Shown here: one piece after another, positions 1 to 11,223 of the stretch
Layout: each line of letters opens with the position of its first letter
How positions within the stretch are numbered: position 1 is the first letter of the stretch
NCBI GenBank assembly: GCA_023548195.1
Contig: JAJHZJ010000005.1
Coordinates: forward strand, 1-64,000
Origin: Bettongia penicillata ogilbyi
Taxonomy: Eukaryota > Chordata > Mammalia > Diprotodontia > Potoroidae
DNA: 64,000 nt
Direction: 5' to 3'
Notes under the pieces: generated by a model
The model's input: the letters and a program-made list of their open reading frames with translations, nothing else
Databases searched by the model: none
What the model was told of the DNA's origin: nothing
Translations under genes and position numbers: made by a program

Positions 1-1133
1 TTTGGACCTTCTTATATATGTGGCCCATTCTATGTTTTAAGGCATTCTATTTCTCTTTGGCCTTTTGGACTTCTTTCACCATTTGGGTTAGTATATACAT
101 ACATACATGCATACGTACATACATACATACATATATACAGATGCACATACATATATACACATATACAAACACACACATGCATATATACATACTTATATAC
201 ATACATATATATATATATTTATACACATATACATACATATATACACATATTTTCTTCAATAGTTTGGTGTTTCTCCTATAACATGTTGTTGACTTTATTT
301 TTATGATTATATTGCATCTCTTTCATTTCTTTGCCCAATATTTCCTCTATTTTTCTTACTTGATTTTCAAAATCCTTTTTGACCACCTCTATGGCCTGAA
401 GCAAATTTGTATTTGTCTTCGAGGCTTTTGATGTGGGAAATTTCACTTGCTGTCCTTTTCTGTTTGTATGCCCTGATCTTCCATGTCACCAAAGTTACAT
501 CTTATAGTCTGAGTTCTTTTACAATGTTTTTTTTTTTTCTTCCCAAATATTTGACTTTCTAACTCTTTCTCAAGTTAGAATTCTGGTTCTAGTGGAGGTG
601 AGAGTAGTTGTACTTTCCCAGGTTTCAGGGATTTGATATCAGCTGCTTGAACTCCCCACCATTTGTTGGCCCAGAGCTCTGAATTCAGCCTCTGCTGCTG
701 CTGTAACCGCAACCAGCCACCACTGCCAGCACCCTCACTGCCACATGTGCAGGGTTGGACTAGGTCAAATCACATGATCCTCTTTCATCCATGTTCCACA
801 TAATTTTCCCATTGACTTTTTTGGGGTATGTAGTTTGAGAAGTCTGGAAACTGACATAGTTGCCAATGATTCAGTGGCCACAAGTCTGCTCTGGCCTGTC
901 TATGATGCTGCAGCACAAAACAGACTGTGATTAGTTCCCTTCCTGTGGAGAAAAACCCTTCCTATCAAATTTCCAGGTTGTCTCGGGCCAGATATTTATT
1001 TCACTCTGTAATTTTGTGGGTTCTGTATCTTCAGAATTTGTTTAGAATCACATATTACTTGCATTTGGAGGACTTCAGGGGAGAGCTCAGGGAGGTTCCT
1101 ATTTTAACTTTGCCGTCTTGACCTGGCTTGCTC
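1..1133 (-). mobile_element. Old ORF1-only LINE fragment (5'UTR and ORF1 N-terminal half)
   Basis: Read on the minus strand, this has a degenerate 5'UTR (about 1133 to 530) and then the ORF1 coiled-coil region, recognisable by the conserved DFENQVRK-like stretch near 375 and the MxEMQ-like stretch near 330. The window edge cuts it. A large microsatellite splits the coiled coil. It is the most diverged of the 5'-complete copies and its YY1-like 5' end has decayed. It codes for nothing now. Assignment comes from collinearity with the better copies in this window. Confidence 0.6.
91..249. repeat. (CATA)n/(TATG)n microsatellite inside ORF1 remnant
   Basis: Impure tetra- and dinucleotide repeat built from CATA, TATA and CACA units. 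ORF1 coiled-coil sequence lies on both sides (1-90 and 250-420), so the repeat grew within the retrotransposon body. Open frames across it (Tyr/Ile/His-rich) are artefacts. Confidence 0.9.
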
Positions 1134-1440
1134 TTTTTTTGATGACATCATCAAAAACAATTAACATTTGCTTCAATTTTTTTATTTTAACTCTTTTGTT
1201 TTTCTTGATATTTCATAGAATAAGTTTCCTGTAATATTCCAAAATTGTAAGCATTTGCTTTCTTCAGTTAGGCTTTATACTTCCCACACAAACAATTTGT
1301 ATAATTCCTTTAAAGAATTATTTATGTCAGTGAACTTCTGTACTTCCTTAAGCATTTGTCCAATTCTATTTTTAAACAAGTGCTTTTCTTCAGAGAGGTT
1401 CTCTACCTAAGTTACAATTAGGTCATTTCCATCTTTTCAA
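1134..1440 (-). mobile_element. Degenerate LINE ORF1 coiled-coil fragment
   Basis: T-rich antisense sequence that resembles the antisense ORF1 coiled-coil region of other copies (for example the TTGATATTTCATA-type stretch near 1205 matches one near 43760). It probably belongs to an older element into which the 1-1133 element was inserted. The call rests on weak similarity only. Confidence 0.4.
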
Positions 1441-3300
1441 TTTTAATTCAATTTTATTTGTTTTCAGTGTTCTACAATTAATTCCACATACATTAGATTT
1501 TTTCCCTCCCTCTCCCCACCTTCTCCCCTACCTCTCCACTCCTTCCCTGAGATGGCATGCAGTTTTATACAGGTTCCTATATACATACACACATACATAC
1601 ATTCCTACTAAATATATTTTCACTTTAGTCATTTTGCATAGAAGAATTAAAAGGAAGGGGAGAAGTCATAAAACAAACAAAAACATAATACACAAGAAAA
1701 TGATCTTCTTCATTCTGTGATCGAATTCCATAGTTATTTGTCGGGATGTGTAAGACACTTTACTTTAAGAGATCATTGGGAATTATTTAAGTCCCTGCAT
1801 TGCTATGAAGTACTAATTCTACCAGAAAAATTCCTCGCACAAGGTTGCTGTTGCTGTGTATAGGGTTCTCCTGATTCTGATCCCTTCACTCATCATCATT
1901 TCATGTAACTCTTTTCAGGTCTCTTGGAAGTCTTCTTGGTCATCATTTCTTATATTACAATAGTATTCCAGTACATTCATATACCACAATTTATTCATCA
2001 GTTCCCCAATAGATGGGCATGCCCTTGATTTCCAGTTTTTGCCCACCGTAAAGAGAGCTGGTACAAATATTTTTGGACAAGTGGAACTCTTTCCATTTTT
2101 ATGATCCCTTGGGAATAAAATCCTAGAAGCAGTATTGTTGGATAAAAGGGGATGCATACTTTTGTAGCCATTTGTCCATAGTTCCAAATTACTCTCCAGG
2201 TTGATTGGATCAGCTCACAGCTCCACCAAAAATGAATTAATGTTCCAGTTCTTTCACATCTTCTCCAACATTTATCATCATCTTGTTTTGTCATGTTAGT
2301 TAATCCAATAGGTGTGATGTGATATCTCAGAGTTATTTTGATTTGCATCTCTATTATCAATAGTGATTTTGAGCATTGTTTTTCATATGACTATACATAG
2401 CTTTAATTTATTCCTCTGAAAACTGCCTGTTCTTATACTTTAACCATTTATTAGCTAGGAAATGAGTTATATTCTTGGATATTTGACACTGTTCTTTATA
2501 TATTTTAGAAATGAGGGCCTTATCACAGATACTGGTTGCAAAAATTCTTTCTTAGTTTTCTGCTACCCTCCCAATCTTGACTGCATTCTGTTTGTGCAAA
2601 AGCTTCTCAGTTTAGTGTAATCAAAATTATCCATTTTGCATTTCATAATGCTATCTGTCTCTTGTTTAATCAAAATTTTTTCCCTTCTCCATAATTCAGA
2701 GAAATACACTATCATTCCGTCCCTAATTTCTTTATAGTATCAGTATTTGTACCTAGATCATATACCCATTTGAACTTTATTCTTGTATGCCGTGTCAGGC
2801 ATGAATCTGTGTCTTTTTCCTGCCACATTGTTATCCAGTTTTCCCAGCACTTTCTGTCGAACAGTGAGATCTTATCCCAGGAGCTGATGTTCTTGGGTTT
2901 ATCAAGCAGTAGATTGCTATATTCATTGACTACTGCGTCTTGAGTACCTAGTTTATTTTACTGGTCTACCTCTCTGTTCCTTAGCCAGTGCAAAAGGGTT
3001 TTGATAATTGCTACTTTAAAATACAATTTGAGGTCTGGTAAAGCTTGCACTTCTTTTCATTAGTTCTCTTGATATTCTGTACCTTTTGTTCTCCGAGAAA
3101 AAATTTGATAATTATTTTTTCTAGCTCTAGAAAATAGTTTTCTGATAATTTTATTGGTATGGCACTGAACAAGTAAATTAATTTAGGTAGAATTGTCATT
3201 TCTGTTATAATAGCTCAGCCTACCCATGAGCAACTGATGTTTTTCTACTTACTTAGGTCTGACTTTATTTGTAAGAAAAGTTTCCATTTTTTAAGGTATT
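1441..3300 (-). mobile_element. L1 3' part: ORF2 C-terminus and 3'UTR
   Basis: A minus-strand L1. The 3' end lies at about 1441, the 3'UTR runs to about 1900, and ORF2 C-terminal sequence follows to about 3300. The 3'UTR matches those at 62819-63250 and 34520-34740 (shared stretches such as AATTTTTCTGGTAGA). Upstream on the minus strand it joins ORF1-like sequence (3301-3570), so most of ORF2 is missing. Confidence 0.75.
1905..3260 (-). pseudogene. L1 ORF2 C-terminal remnant
   Basis: ORF2 of L1 encodes the endonuclease/reverse transcriptase; only the portion after the reverse transcriptase is seen here. Recognisable blocks in order are: a LPKLIYLFSAIPIKL block (about 3195-3130), matching the 'xPKAIYRFNAIPIK' region of mammalian ORF2p; an EMQIKITLRYHITPI block (about 2350); a cysteine-rich CWRRCxxxGTLIHFWWSC block (about 2270); and a terminal block with LWYMNVLEYYCNIRNDD (about 1985). 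At least two frames are needed to read through, so it is dead. Confidence 0.75.
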
Positions 3301-3570
3301 TTGATCTTTGTTTTTTTTGTTTCTTTTTCCAAGTCATTCATTCTCTTTTCTTAACTTTTCTTCATTGCTTTAATTTATTTTCCCAAATTTTTTCTACCAT
3401 TCTTAAATTATTTTAAAATCTTTTCTGTGTGTTCTTTGTTTCTTTTGTTCTTGGCCCTTCCAGGAATTCTTGTTGGTCTTGTATCTATATCTTCATCTAT
3501 TTTTGAATCTTTGTTAATGTTTTTCCGTTTTTGTTTTCTAGTCTTTGGTCTGCTAGTACAGGTTCTTTTG
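3301..3570 (-). mobile_element. L1 ORF1 N-terminal-like fragment
   Basis: T/C-rich sequence that, on the minus strand, resembles the L1 ORF1 start and early coiled coil also seen at 40300-40080 and 63540-63330. It directly abuts the ORF2 C-terminal remnant, implying an internally deleted L1. Similarity is weak and frames are broken. Confidence 0.4.
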
Positions 3571-4640
3571 ATCTCCTTTATAAAGGAAAGACAAACTTTA
3601 AAGGGGCCAACAATTTTACTTTAATTAAATTCACTAGTTCAGGGGAAAGTTCAGTGTCCTGAACATGGAGAAAATACAAGCAAAGAAATTAACACAAGGA
3701 TCAACACACAGGACTCCAACTGTCTGACAAAGTAATATACTCACATACATACACCAGCACATGGGCTAGCACCAGCAACATCTGAGAAATTTGGGGGGGG
3801 GGGAAGGGGCCTCTTAACAAATGACTTCCCAGAATCTCAACGAGGGAATCACAAGTCCTTCTCGTAATACAAACCCCCAAAATGTAATCTCACCTCAGTA
3901 TGTACACATGCACACACACGCACACACACACACTCACTTTCAGAGGTAGAGGGCATCACAACCTTCATGAGCCAGTGTCTAACTACTTTAGTACCAAAAT
4001 GTGTGAAAGTCTTCCTGTAAGTAAGCCTCACCATGAGCAGGCTTCTCCTTAAGCAAGCTCCTTCTTAGTCAAGTTACTCCCTCAATAGGATCTATGTGAC
4101 TCAGGTTTTATTACAGCTGGACTGGAGCTAAAAGCAACAAGACTTCTGTCACTAAACACATGTAATCACATAGGCCTATGAATGGACAGGGAATATCTTC
4201 ATATACCATTGACATTATAGATCAGAGTCCCTGATCCCTGTGATTGTAAGAATTTTTCTCTGCCCCGAGACTGGGTTGCAGATGACTAAAGGGCAATAGC
4301 TTTTCTAAACAATTACCGTGGACCCTATAGAGGTCCCTTTATCTTCTTTCTGACTAGTTGACCAATGCCTTTTCTGTCTCTGAGCAATGAGAAATCGCCA
4401 AACTGTCCTTGCTGCTGCTTTCAGAAGTGTCTCTAAGCCTCACAGATAGTGCTGCTGTTAGACTGTGCTCTGAAGCAGTTCCTACCTCAGTGTTACCAAC
4501 CTCTTCTTACTACTCCCAACGTGTCTTGGAATGGGAAAAAAACAAACAAACTCACTCTGACCTTTTTCTTTTTGTTTGTTTGTTTCTTTGTGCCACTCCA
4601 GGATTAAATTTGATTCATTATTTTTAAACTTTTCCTAGAG
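3571..4640. other. Unassigned repeat-like stretch, possibly LTR-derived
   Basis: No coding capacity. It contains a G run (3792-3802), a (CA)n tract (about 3907-3934) and a short stretch near 4085-4105 (CTATGTGACTCAG) that recurs near 19542-19556 inside another candidate LTR. It interrupts LINE-derived sequence to its left. Terminal TG/CA repeats and TSDs could not be fixed, so LTR origin is only a suggestion. Confidence 0.25.
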
Positions 4641-5711
4641 GAATTTTTGGGGAAGTTGAATTTAAATATATCCTTCATCCATCCATTTTGGTCCTGCCCT
4701 CCAGAACTTCTTTTATGGAATAAAAGAGAAAACACATTCAAAGGGTTTGGCAAACCTGACGATAATATGTAAATGTGAGTCATTATTTAAAATTGTTTTA
4801 TTTTTATGCCATCAGAAAGGTAAGTAGGAGGCAATAGAGGAATGTTAGGATCATTACCCTAGTTGTCAAAAGAGAACATGTATCACTCTGAGAACCTAAG
4901 AAGCCAAGGACAGTGGAAAAATTATCCAGTCACTGAAGGTAAAATGGTAATAAATGTGGTAAATAGAAAAGAAAGATGGTTTCCATTTCAAAATTTATAC
5001 TGTCAAATTTTAAGTTTACCAGGTACCAAGTTTTCATTGATAGGATATAGTGAACAATTTCTATAGCATGCTTCTAGTATATACTCTATCTTTGAACCAT
5101 TGACTTTTTCAGTGCTGAAAAACATTCATTGTTATTCGTTGACATCCATTTAGTTGTGCTGATGATAAATCATCTACATAAAATCATGCTGAAAATCAAA
5201 AGATATGTGGTCATATCCTATTATCAATTTGGCCAAACTGGGGGAAAAATTTGAAAAAGCTTAACCGATAAACAAAGAACAATGTTTGAGCTTTTATATG
5301 CTTTAAGTTTTTTGTTTGTTTGGTTTTTTGGAGCTCATTATTAGATCCAAAAAAACAAACAAACAAAAAAACCCAAAAAAACTTGATTGAAAATTTATTC
5401 TTCACTGAAGTTAGGTCAATACTTCCTAAATCTAGAAAATTTCTGGAAGTGGTTACTCATTACCTCTTATAGGTGTGAGCTAAGTGTTTCCTTGAGCTAG
5501 CTGTGAAGGAAACTCAAACTTATGCTTCAAATGAAAAGAATTCTGATCTATGGTCAGCAGTGAAATTTCTTTAACTAGGTGATTCCAGAAAACTTACTGA
5601 AAATGCTAGGGCTTGGAATCCAACTTCACATCATTGATACAAACAGACTGTAAGCTTTTGAACAACACTATATTAAGTAAAGAAAAAAATTAGAAGGAGT
5701 GATGTTTAATC
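4641..5711. other. Intergenic, no recognised element
   Basis: AT-rich sequence with no gene, RNA or repeat that I recognise apart from the T-tract/A-tract inverted repeat at 5305-5371. Confidence 0.5.
5305..5371. repeat. Inverted repeat, T-rich arm and A-rich arm
   Basis: The arm at 5305-5332 (TTTTGTTTGTTTGG-like, ending TTGGA) is nearly the reverse complement of 5346-5371, with a 13-base loop. It may be two opposed simple repeats or a fold-back. It would form an RNA hairpin if transcribed. Confidence 0.7.
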
Positions 5712-5726
5712 AAGGAACAAGTTTAT
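5712..5726 (+). repeat. Left target-site duplication of copy A insertion
   Basis: The 15 bases AAGGAACAAGTTTAT lie immediately before the element's G run. A 14/15 match occurs at 9463-9477, directly after an A-rich tail. This pair brackets copy A and the 960 bp behind it. Confidence 0.55.
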
Positions 5727-5762
5727 GGGGGGAGGAGCAAAGATGGCGGAGTAGAAAGACTC
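5727..5762 (+). promoter_or_regulatory. 5' terminus with YY1-like motif (copy A)
   Basis: G run followed by GGAGGAGCAAAGATGGCGGA. The AAGATGGCGG core fits the YY1 consensus. In human L1 a YY1 site at the same terminal location helps place transcription initiation. Here the site is inferred from sequence alone; copy A has CAAAG where others have CCAAG. Confidence 0.55.
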
Positions 5763-6396
5763 ACATATACTAGCTCCGAATCCACAACCCATAAATTTTC
5801 TGTAAAAAGAAGTCCTCACAAATTCTGGAGCAGTGCAAACCACGCAGCAATGCAGCAGAGGAGATTTCCATTCAAGAGACCCTGAAAAACTGGCACCAAA
5901 GGTCCGTCATGCACCGGACAGCAGAGCCCACCCCTGTCCTGCCCTGGCCACGTGGTCCCAAGAGGAGCAGATCTAAGCAGACTTCAGGGAAGGAACCTCT
6001 GGCAACCGTGGAGGTCCCTCCACTCACAGGCGCTACAAGTCAGTGAGAGAGACTTCTGGACTGGCCGTGAGGGGAGTGGGGTGTCTCCGTGGCTCAGGCC
6101 CCCTCAGGAGGCAGTGGCAGAGGCAGCGGCAGCCAGGAGCATTTGGAGCAGACAGGAGCTTCGCTCCATTACTGAAGGTCTCCTCATAAACCGCCTGAGG
6201 GAAATGAGCCTGGGAGGTGGCCCTTCCCCCACCTGAGAACCTGAACTCAATCTCTCACAGTGAATAGCAGCCCCGTCCCCCACTGAAAGCACTGAGGCTG
6301 GGGAGCAGCATTTGAATCTCAGACACCAAGCACTAGCTGGGCAGTTCTAGGCAGGGGTGGAGAGGAATCGCAGAAATCAAGTAACTGAGTGGGAAA

Positions 6397-7490
6397 ATGC
6401 CCAGAAAAGGGAAGAAACATAAGATCACCGAGGGCTACTTTCCTGGGGAGCAGGTATTTCCTCCTTTCATTTCTGATGGGGAGGAACAATGCTTGCCATC
6501 AGGGAAAGACGTGGATGTCGGGGAGTCTGTTTCCCAGACACCCGAGGTGGATGTCCGGTGGGCTCAGGCCATGGAAGAACTCAAAAAGATTTTGAAAATC
6601 AAGTTAGACAGGTGGAGGAAAAACTAGGAAGAGAAATGAGAGAGATGCAAGAAAAGCATGAAAAAATGGGTCAATTCCTTGCTAAGAACCAAAAAATGCT
6701 GAAGAAAATAACACCTTGAAAAATAGGCTAACTCAATTGGCAAAAGAGGTTCAAAAAGCCAATGAGGAGAAGAATGATTTCAAAAGCAGAATTAACCAAA
6801 TGGAAAAAGAGGTTCAAAAGCTCACTGAAGAAAATAGTTCTCTCAAAATTAGAATGGAACAGATGGAGGCTAATGACTTTCTGAGAAACCAAGAAGTCAC
6901 CAAACAAAACCAAAAGAATGAATAAATAGAAGACAATGTGAAATATCTCATTGGAAAAACAACTGACCTGTAAAATAGTTCCAGGAGAGACAATTTAAAC
7001 ATTATGGCACTACCTGAAAGTCATGATCAAAAAAAAAGCCTACATATCATCTTTCATGAAATTATCAAGGAAAACCGTCCTGAGATTCTAGAACCAGAGG
7101 GCAAAATAAGTATTGAAGGAATCTATCGATCACCGCCTGAAAGAGATCCAAAAAGAGAAACTCCTAGGAACATTGTGGCCAAATTCCAGAACTCCCAGGT
7201 CAAGGAGAAAATATTGCACGCAGCTAGAAAGAAACAACTCCAGTATTGTGGAAATAAAATCAGGATAACAAGATCTAGCAGCTTGTACATTAAGGGACTG
7301 AAGGGCATGGAATAGGATATTCCAGAAGTCAAAGGAACTAGGACTAAAATCGAGAATCACCTACCCAGGAAAACTGAGTATAATACTTCAGGGAAAAATA
7401 TGGTCTTTCAATGAAACAGAGGACATTCAAGCATTTTTGATGAAAAGACCAGAGCTGAAAAGAAAATTTTACCTTCAAAGACAAGAATGA
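6397..7490 (+). pseudogene. L1-type ORF1 (RNA-binding chaperone), broken, copy A
   Basis: L1 ORF1p is a trimeric RNA-binding protein that coats the element's RNA. The start is chosen at 6397 because MPRKGKK is conserved among copies. Order: basic N-terminus, acidic linker (residues 20-55), coiled coil (about 60-190, rich in EKEVQKLTEENS-type heptads), RRM starting with NIMALPESHD near 7000, then the C-terminal domain with ARKKQLQYCGNKIRI near 7225, ending at the stop near 7488. A one-base loss near 6590, further shifts near 6700, in-frame stops near 6923 and 6970, and a shift near 7275 kill it. Full length would be about 360 residues. Confidence 0.85.
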
Positions 7491-7623
7491 GAAGAAGCAT
7501 GAAAAAGTAAACAGCAAAGAGAAGTCATAAGGGACTTACCAAAGGTGAACTGTTAACATTCCTACATGGAAAGAAAATATTTGTAACTCTTAAAACTTTT
7601 CAGTAACTGAGTAGTTGGTGGGG

Positions 7624-7698
7624 CCACACACACACACACACACACACACACGTACACACGTACACACGTGTATGCACACACACATACACACATGCATG
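7624..7698. repeat. (CA)n microsatellite in copy A 3'UTR
   Basis: CA/CACG/CATG tract about 135 bases after the ORF1 stop. The same position holds a microsatellite in most copies, though with different units. Confidence 0.9.
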
Positions 7699-8225
7699 CA
7701 GATACAGAGACAGAGAGCACAGAGTGAATTGAATAGATGAAACCATATCTTAAAAGAAATTAAGGTAAACGGTGAGAGAGAAATGTAGTGGGACGAGAGA
7801 GGGTGAAATGGAATGGGGTAAATTATATCTCATTCAAGAGGCAAGCAGGAGACTTTTTAGTGGAGGGAAAAAGAGGAGAGCTGGGGAAAAAAACATGAAG
7901 TTTACCCTCATCACATTCGACTAAAGGAAGGAATAAAATGCACACTCATTTTCGTATGAAAACCTATCTTATAATACAGGAAAGTGGGGGAGAAGGAGAT
8001 AAGCCGGGTGGGGGGATGATGGAAGGAAGTCAATGGGAGGAGGGAGCAATTTGAAGTCAACACTCTTGCGGAGGGACAGTATCAAAAGACAGAATAGAAA
8101 CAATGGGGGGTATTATAGGATGGAGGCAAATACAGTTAGTCTTACACAACACGACTATTATGGAAGTCATTTGCAAAACTACACATATATGGCCTATATT
8201 GAATTGCTTGCCTTCCCAAAGGGAA

Positions 8226-8251
8226 TGGGGTGGGAGGGAGGGGATGGGGAG
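8226..8251 (+). promoter_or_regulatory. G-quadruplex-type tract in LINE 3'UTR
   Basis: Five runs of three or four G separated by 1-2 bases (GGGGTGGGAGGGAGGGG then ATGGGG). Polypurine G4-forming tracts are a known hallmark of L1 3'UTRs. Equivalent C-rich tracts are visible in minus-strand copies I, L, O and P. Confidence 0.6.
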
Positions 8252-8500
8252 AATTAGGAGCTCAAAGCTTTAGGACCAACTGTTTAGTATTGTTCTTGCT
8301 GCTAGGAAATAAGAAATACAGTTAATGGGGAGTAGAATGTCATCTGACTCTACAGGACAAAAGAGAAGATGGGAACGAGAGAAGGGAGGGATGATGGAAG
8401 AGAGGGCAGATTGGTGATAGGGAAAGTTAGAATGCTCAGTTTATTGGGCTGGGGGGAGGAGATAAATGGGGAGAAAATTTGGAACCCATAGTTTTGTGAG

Positions 8501-9462
8501 ATTTTTCACTCTTATCTTAGAGTCAATAGGGAGCCACTGGAAATTTTTGAACCAGTTACCTGGTAAGACAAATGCTGTAGGATAACTATCTTTCCTGATG
8601 GGTTTGGTTCTTTGTCAAGTTTCAGCACCAAATATATGGAAATGTAAGGACTAACTCAGTGGACTACTCATCCAAATAACAGAAGCAATGTATTCATTTT
8701 TTTTGTAAACATAAACATTTTACGTTATTGTAAGCATCATTTAACTTGATGCAAACAAATACCTTAGTAGGGTCATAGATTTCGAGCTAAAAGGGACCTA
8801 GAGGTTATTTAGTCTAACCAACAGCCCCTTCTCCTCATTATTTTGCAAAGGAAGAGCTGAGGGCCAGAGAAGGAGATAAACTTCTGCAAAGTCACAGTAG
8901 TAGAAAATGAAGGCAGAAATTCGAATCCAGAGCCTTTGACTCTAAATATTATTTAGCTTTGCTCAAAGAAGTTTCCCATCCTTTTTTATATTGTTAATTG
9001 TTGTAATCTTGTTTCATGTTTTCCATCTAAAAATGGATTTGTTTTGGTTTGCTTTTGGCTATTAGAATAATTTATATCTGTTTCTTGTTAAATGCTCTCA
9101 TATTTCCATTCAATAAGTAAATAGATAGCTACCACCTATCTTACAAAGTGTTTGGGCATAAATTGCATTAACAAATTAACGTCTATATTTGAAGATCCTT
9201 GGAAGAAAAGCCAAAAGCAAAAATGAAAAAAAAAATATTACTCAACCCCCCCCCCCCCCGAGGAAATAAAGAACTGAGTGGTGCTATACCCAATTATACA
9301 GCTTATCTTTGAACAGCAATACTGTAATTCTTTGGTGGAATGTATAATGGAAATTATTCTTTATATAAAGGATTTTTTCTTCCCTGGAGGGGAAAAATTA
9401 TGATTTAATGGTTTTATTAATAAAAGAAAACCATCCATTCCTATCTTTAAAAGAAATAAAAA
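8501..9462 (+). mobile_element. Probable 3'-transduced flank of copy A
   Basis: Non-family sequence between the point where copy A loses similarity and the A-rich tail before the right TSD. It contains a MIR-like SINE, a C13 run (about 9247-9259), an AATAAA near 9264 and a second AATAAA near 9418, the latter about 20-45 bases before the tail-like AAAAGAAATAAAAAAAG. Read-through to a downstream poly(A) site explains the structure, but chance similarity of the TSDs cannot be excluded. Confidence 0.45.
8768..8950 (-). mobile_element. MIR-family SINE, antisense
   Basis: Contains the antisense MIR signature in order: GAGCTAAAAGGGACC, a GAGGGCCAGAGAAGG-like stretch, a CAAAGTCACAGTAG-like stretch and AATTCGAATCCAGAGCC. 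The last is the reverse complement of the B-box region. It is diverged and truncated. Confidence 0.65.
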
Positions 9463-9477
9463 AAGAAACAAGTTTAT
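9463..9477 (+). repeat. Right target-site duplication of copy A insertion
   Basis: AAGAAACAAGTTTAT, 14/15 identical to 5712-5726, directly following an A-rich run. It sets the right edge of the copy A insertion at about 9462 rather than 8500. Confidence 0.5.
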
Positions 9478-10280
9478 ATTTAAAATTGAGTTACATAAAC
9501 TAGGGGTTCACAAGTTACATATAAGCACATTTAAGCATTCTTATATTCTTAAATCATTTTCTGAAATGTGTACAATAGAACACAATGAAATATATACCAT
9601 TTAAGATAGCATCCAATAATTCTGGCCAATATTATACATTATAATATTAATAATTAAAATAAAAGATGTTGAAACAGAAGAAAACATTCCTCTTTAATTC
9701 AGGTTACTAAGTTTTTGTTAAGACTGGTTTTCTAAGCCACTGGTGTCTAATACACCATTCGTATGTTTGTGCCAGTTAGCACTTTATTACACTTGGAAAA
9801 ATTGTCTGGACCAGATTAAATTGGGAAATGCTTAACAATATAAAGATATAAGAAATCATAAATTACATCAATATGTGGTTTTATTTAATATGTCACTGCA
9901 GATAATATGTGATCATGTAATATATATGATTAGTCTAATTCCTATTTGAACTTGACTCCAGTGCTGTAAGCCACAACTAGTACAGGTACTACCATACCTC
10001 AGAAAGTTACATTAAAATAAGGGGTTTTCCTATCACTTCAGTTCTCCATCAAGACTTATGAAATACTTATATTATTTTCAATGACTTCTCTTAGTCCTAA
10101 CTTGTATAATTTTTCTGGGTCAGGAAATTTAAATATAATTTAAATATTAAGTTTTATCTTACTATGATTGTGTCACAAATTATAGGTACAATTCCATCTT
10201 AACATTTTTTCCTAACTTTTCCAGTTGAATGCCAGAAATTGTTCTATTTGTGTCGGAAATGTGTCTGTGTATTCATCCAA
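9478..10280. other. Intergenic, no recognised element
   Basis: AT-rich sequence without a recognisable gene or repeat family. Confidence 0.5.
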
Positions 10281-10581
10281 TCATGGTGGTGGAGTGAGTA
10301 GAGCACCAATGCAGGAGTTAGGAGGAACTGAGTTCAAATCTCAACTCAGACACTTGACACTCACTGGGTGTGTGACATTGGGCAAGTCACTTAACCCCAA
10401 TTGCCTCATCCTGGGTCAACTCCAGTCATCCTTATGAATATTTGATCCCTGGATTCAGATGACTGTGGAGGAGAAGCGAGGCTGGTGACCTGCATAGCCG
10501 TCCCTCACTCAAAACAAACTCAAGTGCAAGTCATGTCATCATTTCTCTAATGGCATGGTCTTTTTTGTCAATGAAGGGCCA

Positions 10582-10611
<30 letters not shown>
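10281..10611 (+). mobile_element. Marsupial tRNA-derived SINE with RTE-type tail
   Basis: The 5' part is tRNA-like: an A-box-like GTAGAGCACC region and a B-box-like GAGTTCAAATCT. It is followed by the typical GTGTGACATTGGGCAAG and CACTTAACCCCAATTGCC stretches. The 3' part (GATTCAGATGACTGTGGAGG to TCAATGAAGGGCCAACA) resembles RTE/BovB-like tails and ends in (CA)n. RTE would supply the reverse transcriptase. Confidence 0.8.
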
Positions 10612-10612
<1 letters not shown>

Positions 10613-10677
10613 TAGTGGGTTACTGGGATTAGGTGAGATGATGTGCTAGAGGATTCAAGTATGACTTATATTTACTA

Positions 10678-10875
10678 GGGATAACTACATGGTTCAGTGG
10701 ATAGAGCAGTGGAGTCACCAAGACCTACGTTTACATCTGACCATAGCACTTACTCGTTTTATGGCCAGATTTTTGTGAGGATCAAATAATATAACAATTT
10801 TAAAAATCATAAAGCATTGCCTGGAATGTGTTAACTGTTGTATGAAAGTGAACTTTTATTATCATTATTTATTTG
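10678..10875 (+). mobile_element. MIR-family SINE
   Basis: Degenerate tRNA-like head (GGTTCAGTGGATAGAGCAG), then the 3' MIR signature TTTTGTGAGGATCAAATAAT, a GCATTGCCTGGAATG-like stretch and a terminal TTATTATCATTATT. Confidence 0.6.
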
Positions 10876-11210
10876 TTTTTTTTAATTTGATAAAATGTTT
10901 TCTTCTCCTTTTCTTTGCTATTTCAATATCAGCTAAGATAAGTTAGCATTACCCTTGTAGATTCAAGCTGCATGGGAGTAGTTTATTTTGAAAGTTTCTT
11001 TTGCAATTTTCATATACGCAAAATCATTTAACATTTGAGCATTTCCTCTCTCTCTGAACAGAGCACATCATTTTCTTTGATTGTTTCACCTTTTTCTTTC
11101 ACTTGAAATGACTCACAATATATTGTCACAATTTCATTTCTTTCAAGCCTCCCAATCACTGTAAACCTCATTTCCACATATCCACAGACCATGCATTCCT
11201 TTGAATATTT
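10876..11210. other. Intergenic, no recognised element
   Basis: AT-rich spacer with no recognised feature; its right end supplies the left copy of the TSD of copy B. Confidence 0.5.
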
Positions 11211-11223
11211 TGATACATTTCTT

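Larger units (their letters stand above)
5727..8500 (+). mobile_element. ORF1-only LINE, copy A, 5'-complete
   Basis: Starts with a G run and GGAGGAGCAAAGATGGCGG, the family's 5' terminus. A GC-rich 5'UTR runs to 6396, ORF1 from 6397 to 7490, then a (CA)n tract and a purine-rich 3'UTR. There is no ORF2 between ORF1 and the 3'UTR, and intervening length is similar in copies D, I, L, O and P. The family's terminal 3' stretch (AATGAATGTAAAAAG, AATAAAG) is absent: similarity stops at about 8500. It therefore lacks its own poly(A) signal. Confidence 0.85.

Noticed and set aside
10281..10350. Functional tRNA gene
   Set aside because: Only A/B-box-like stretches exist, followed by SINE body and RTE-like tail; no cloverleaf or acceptor end.
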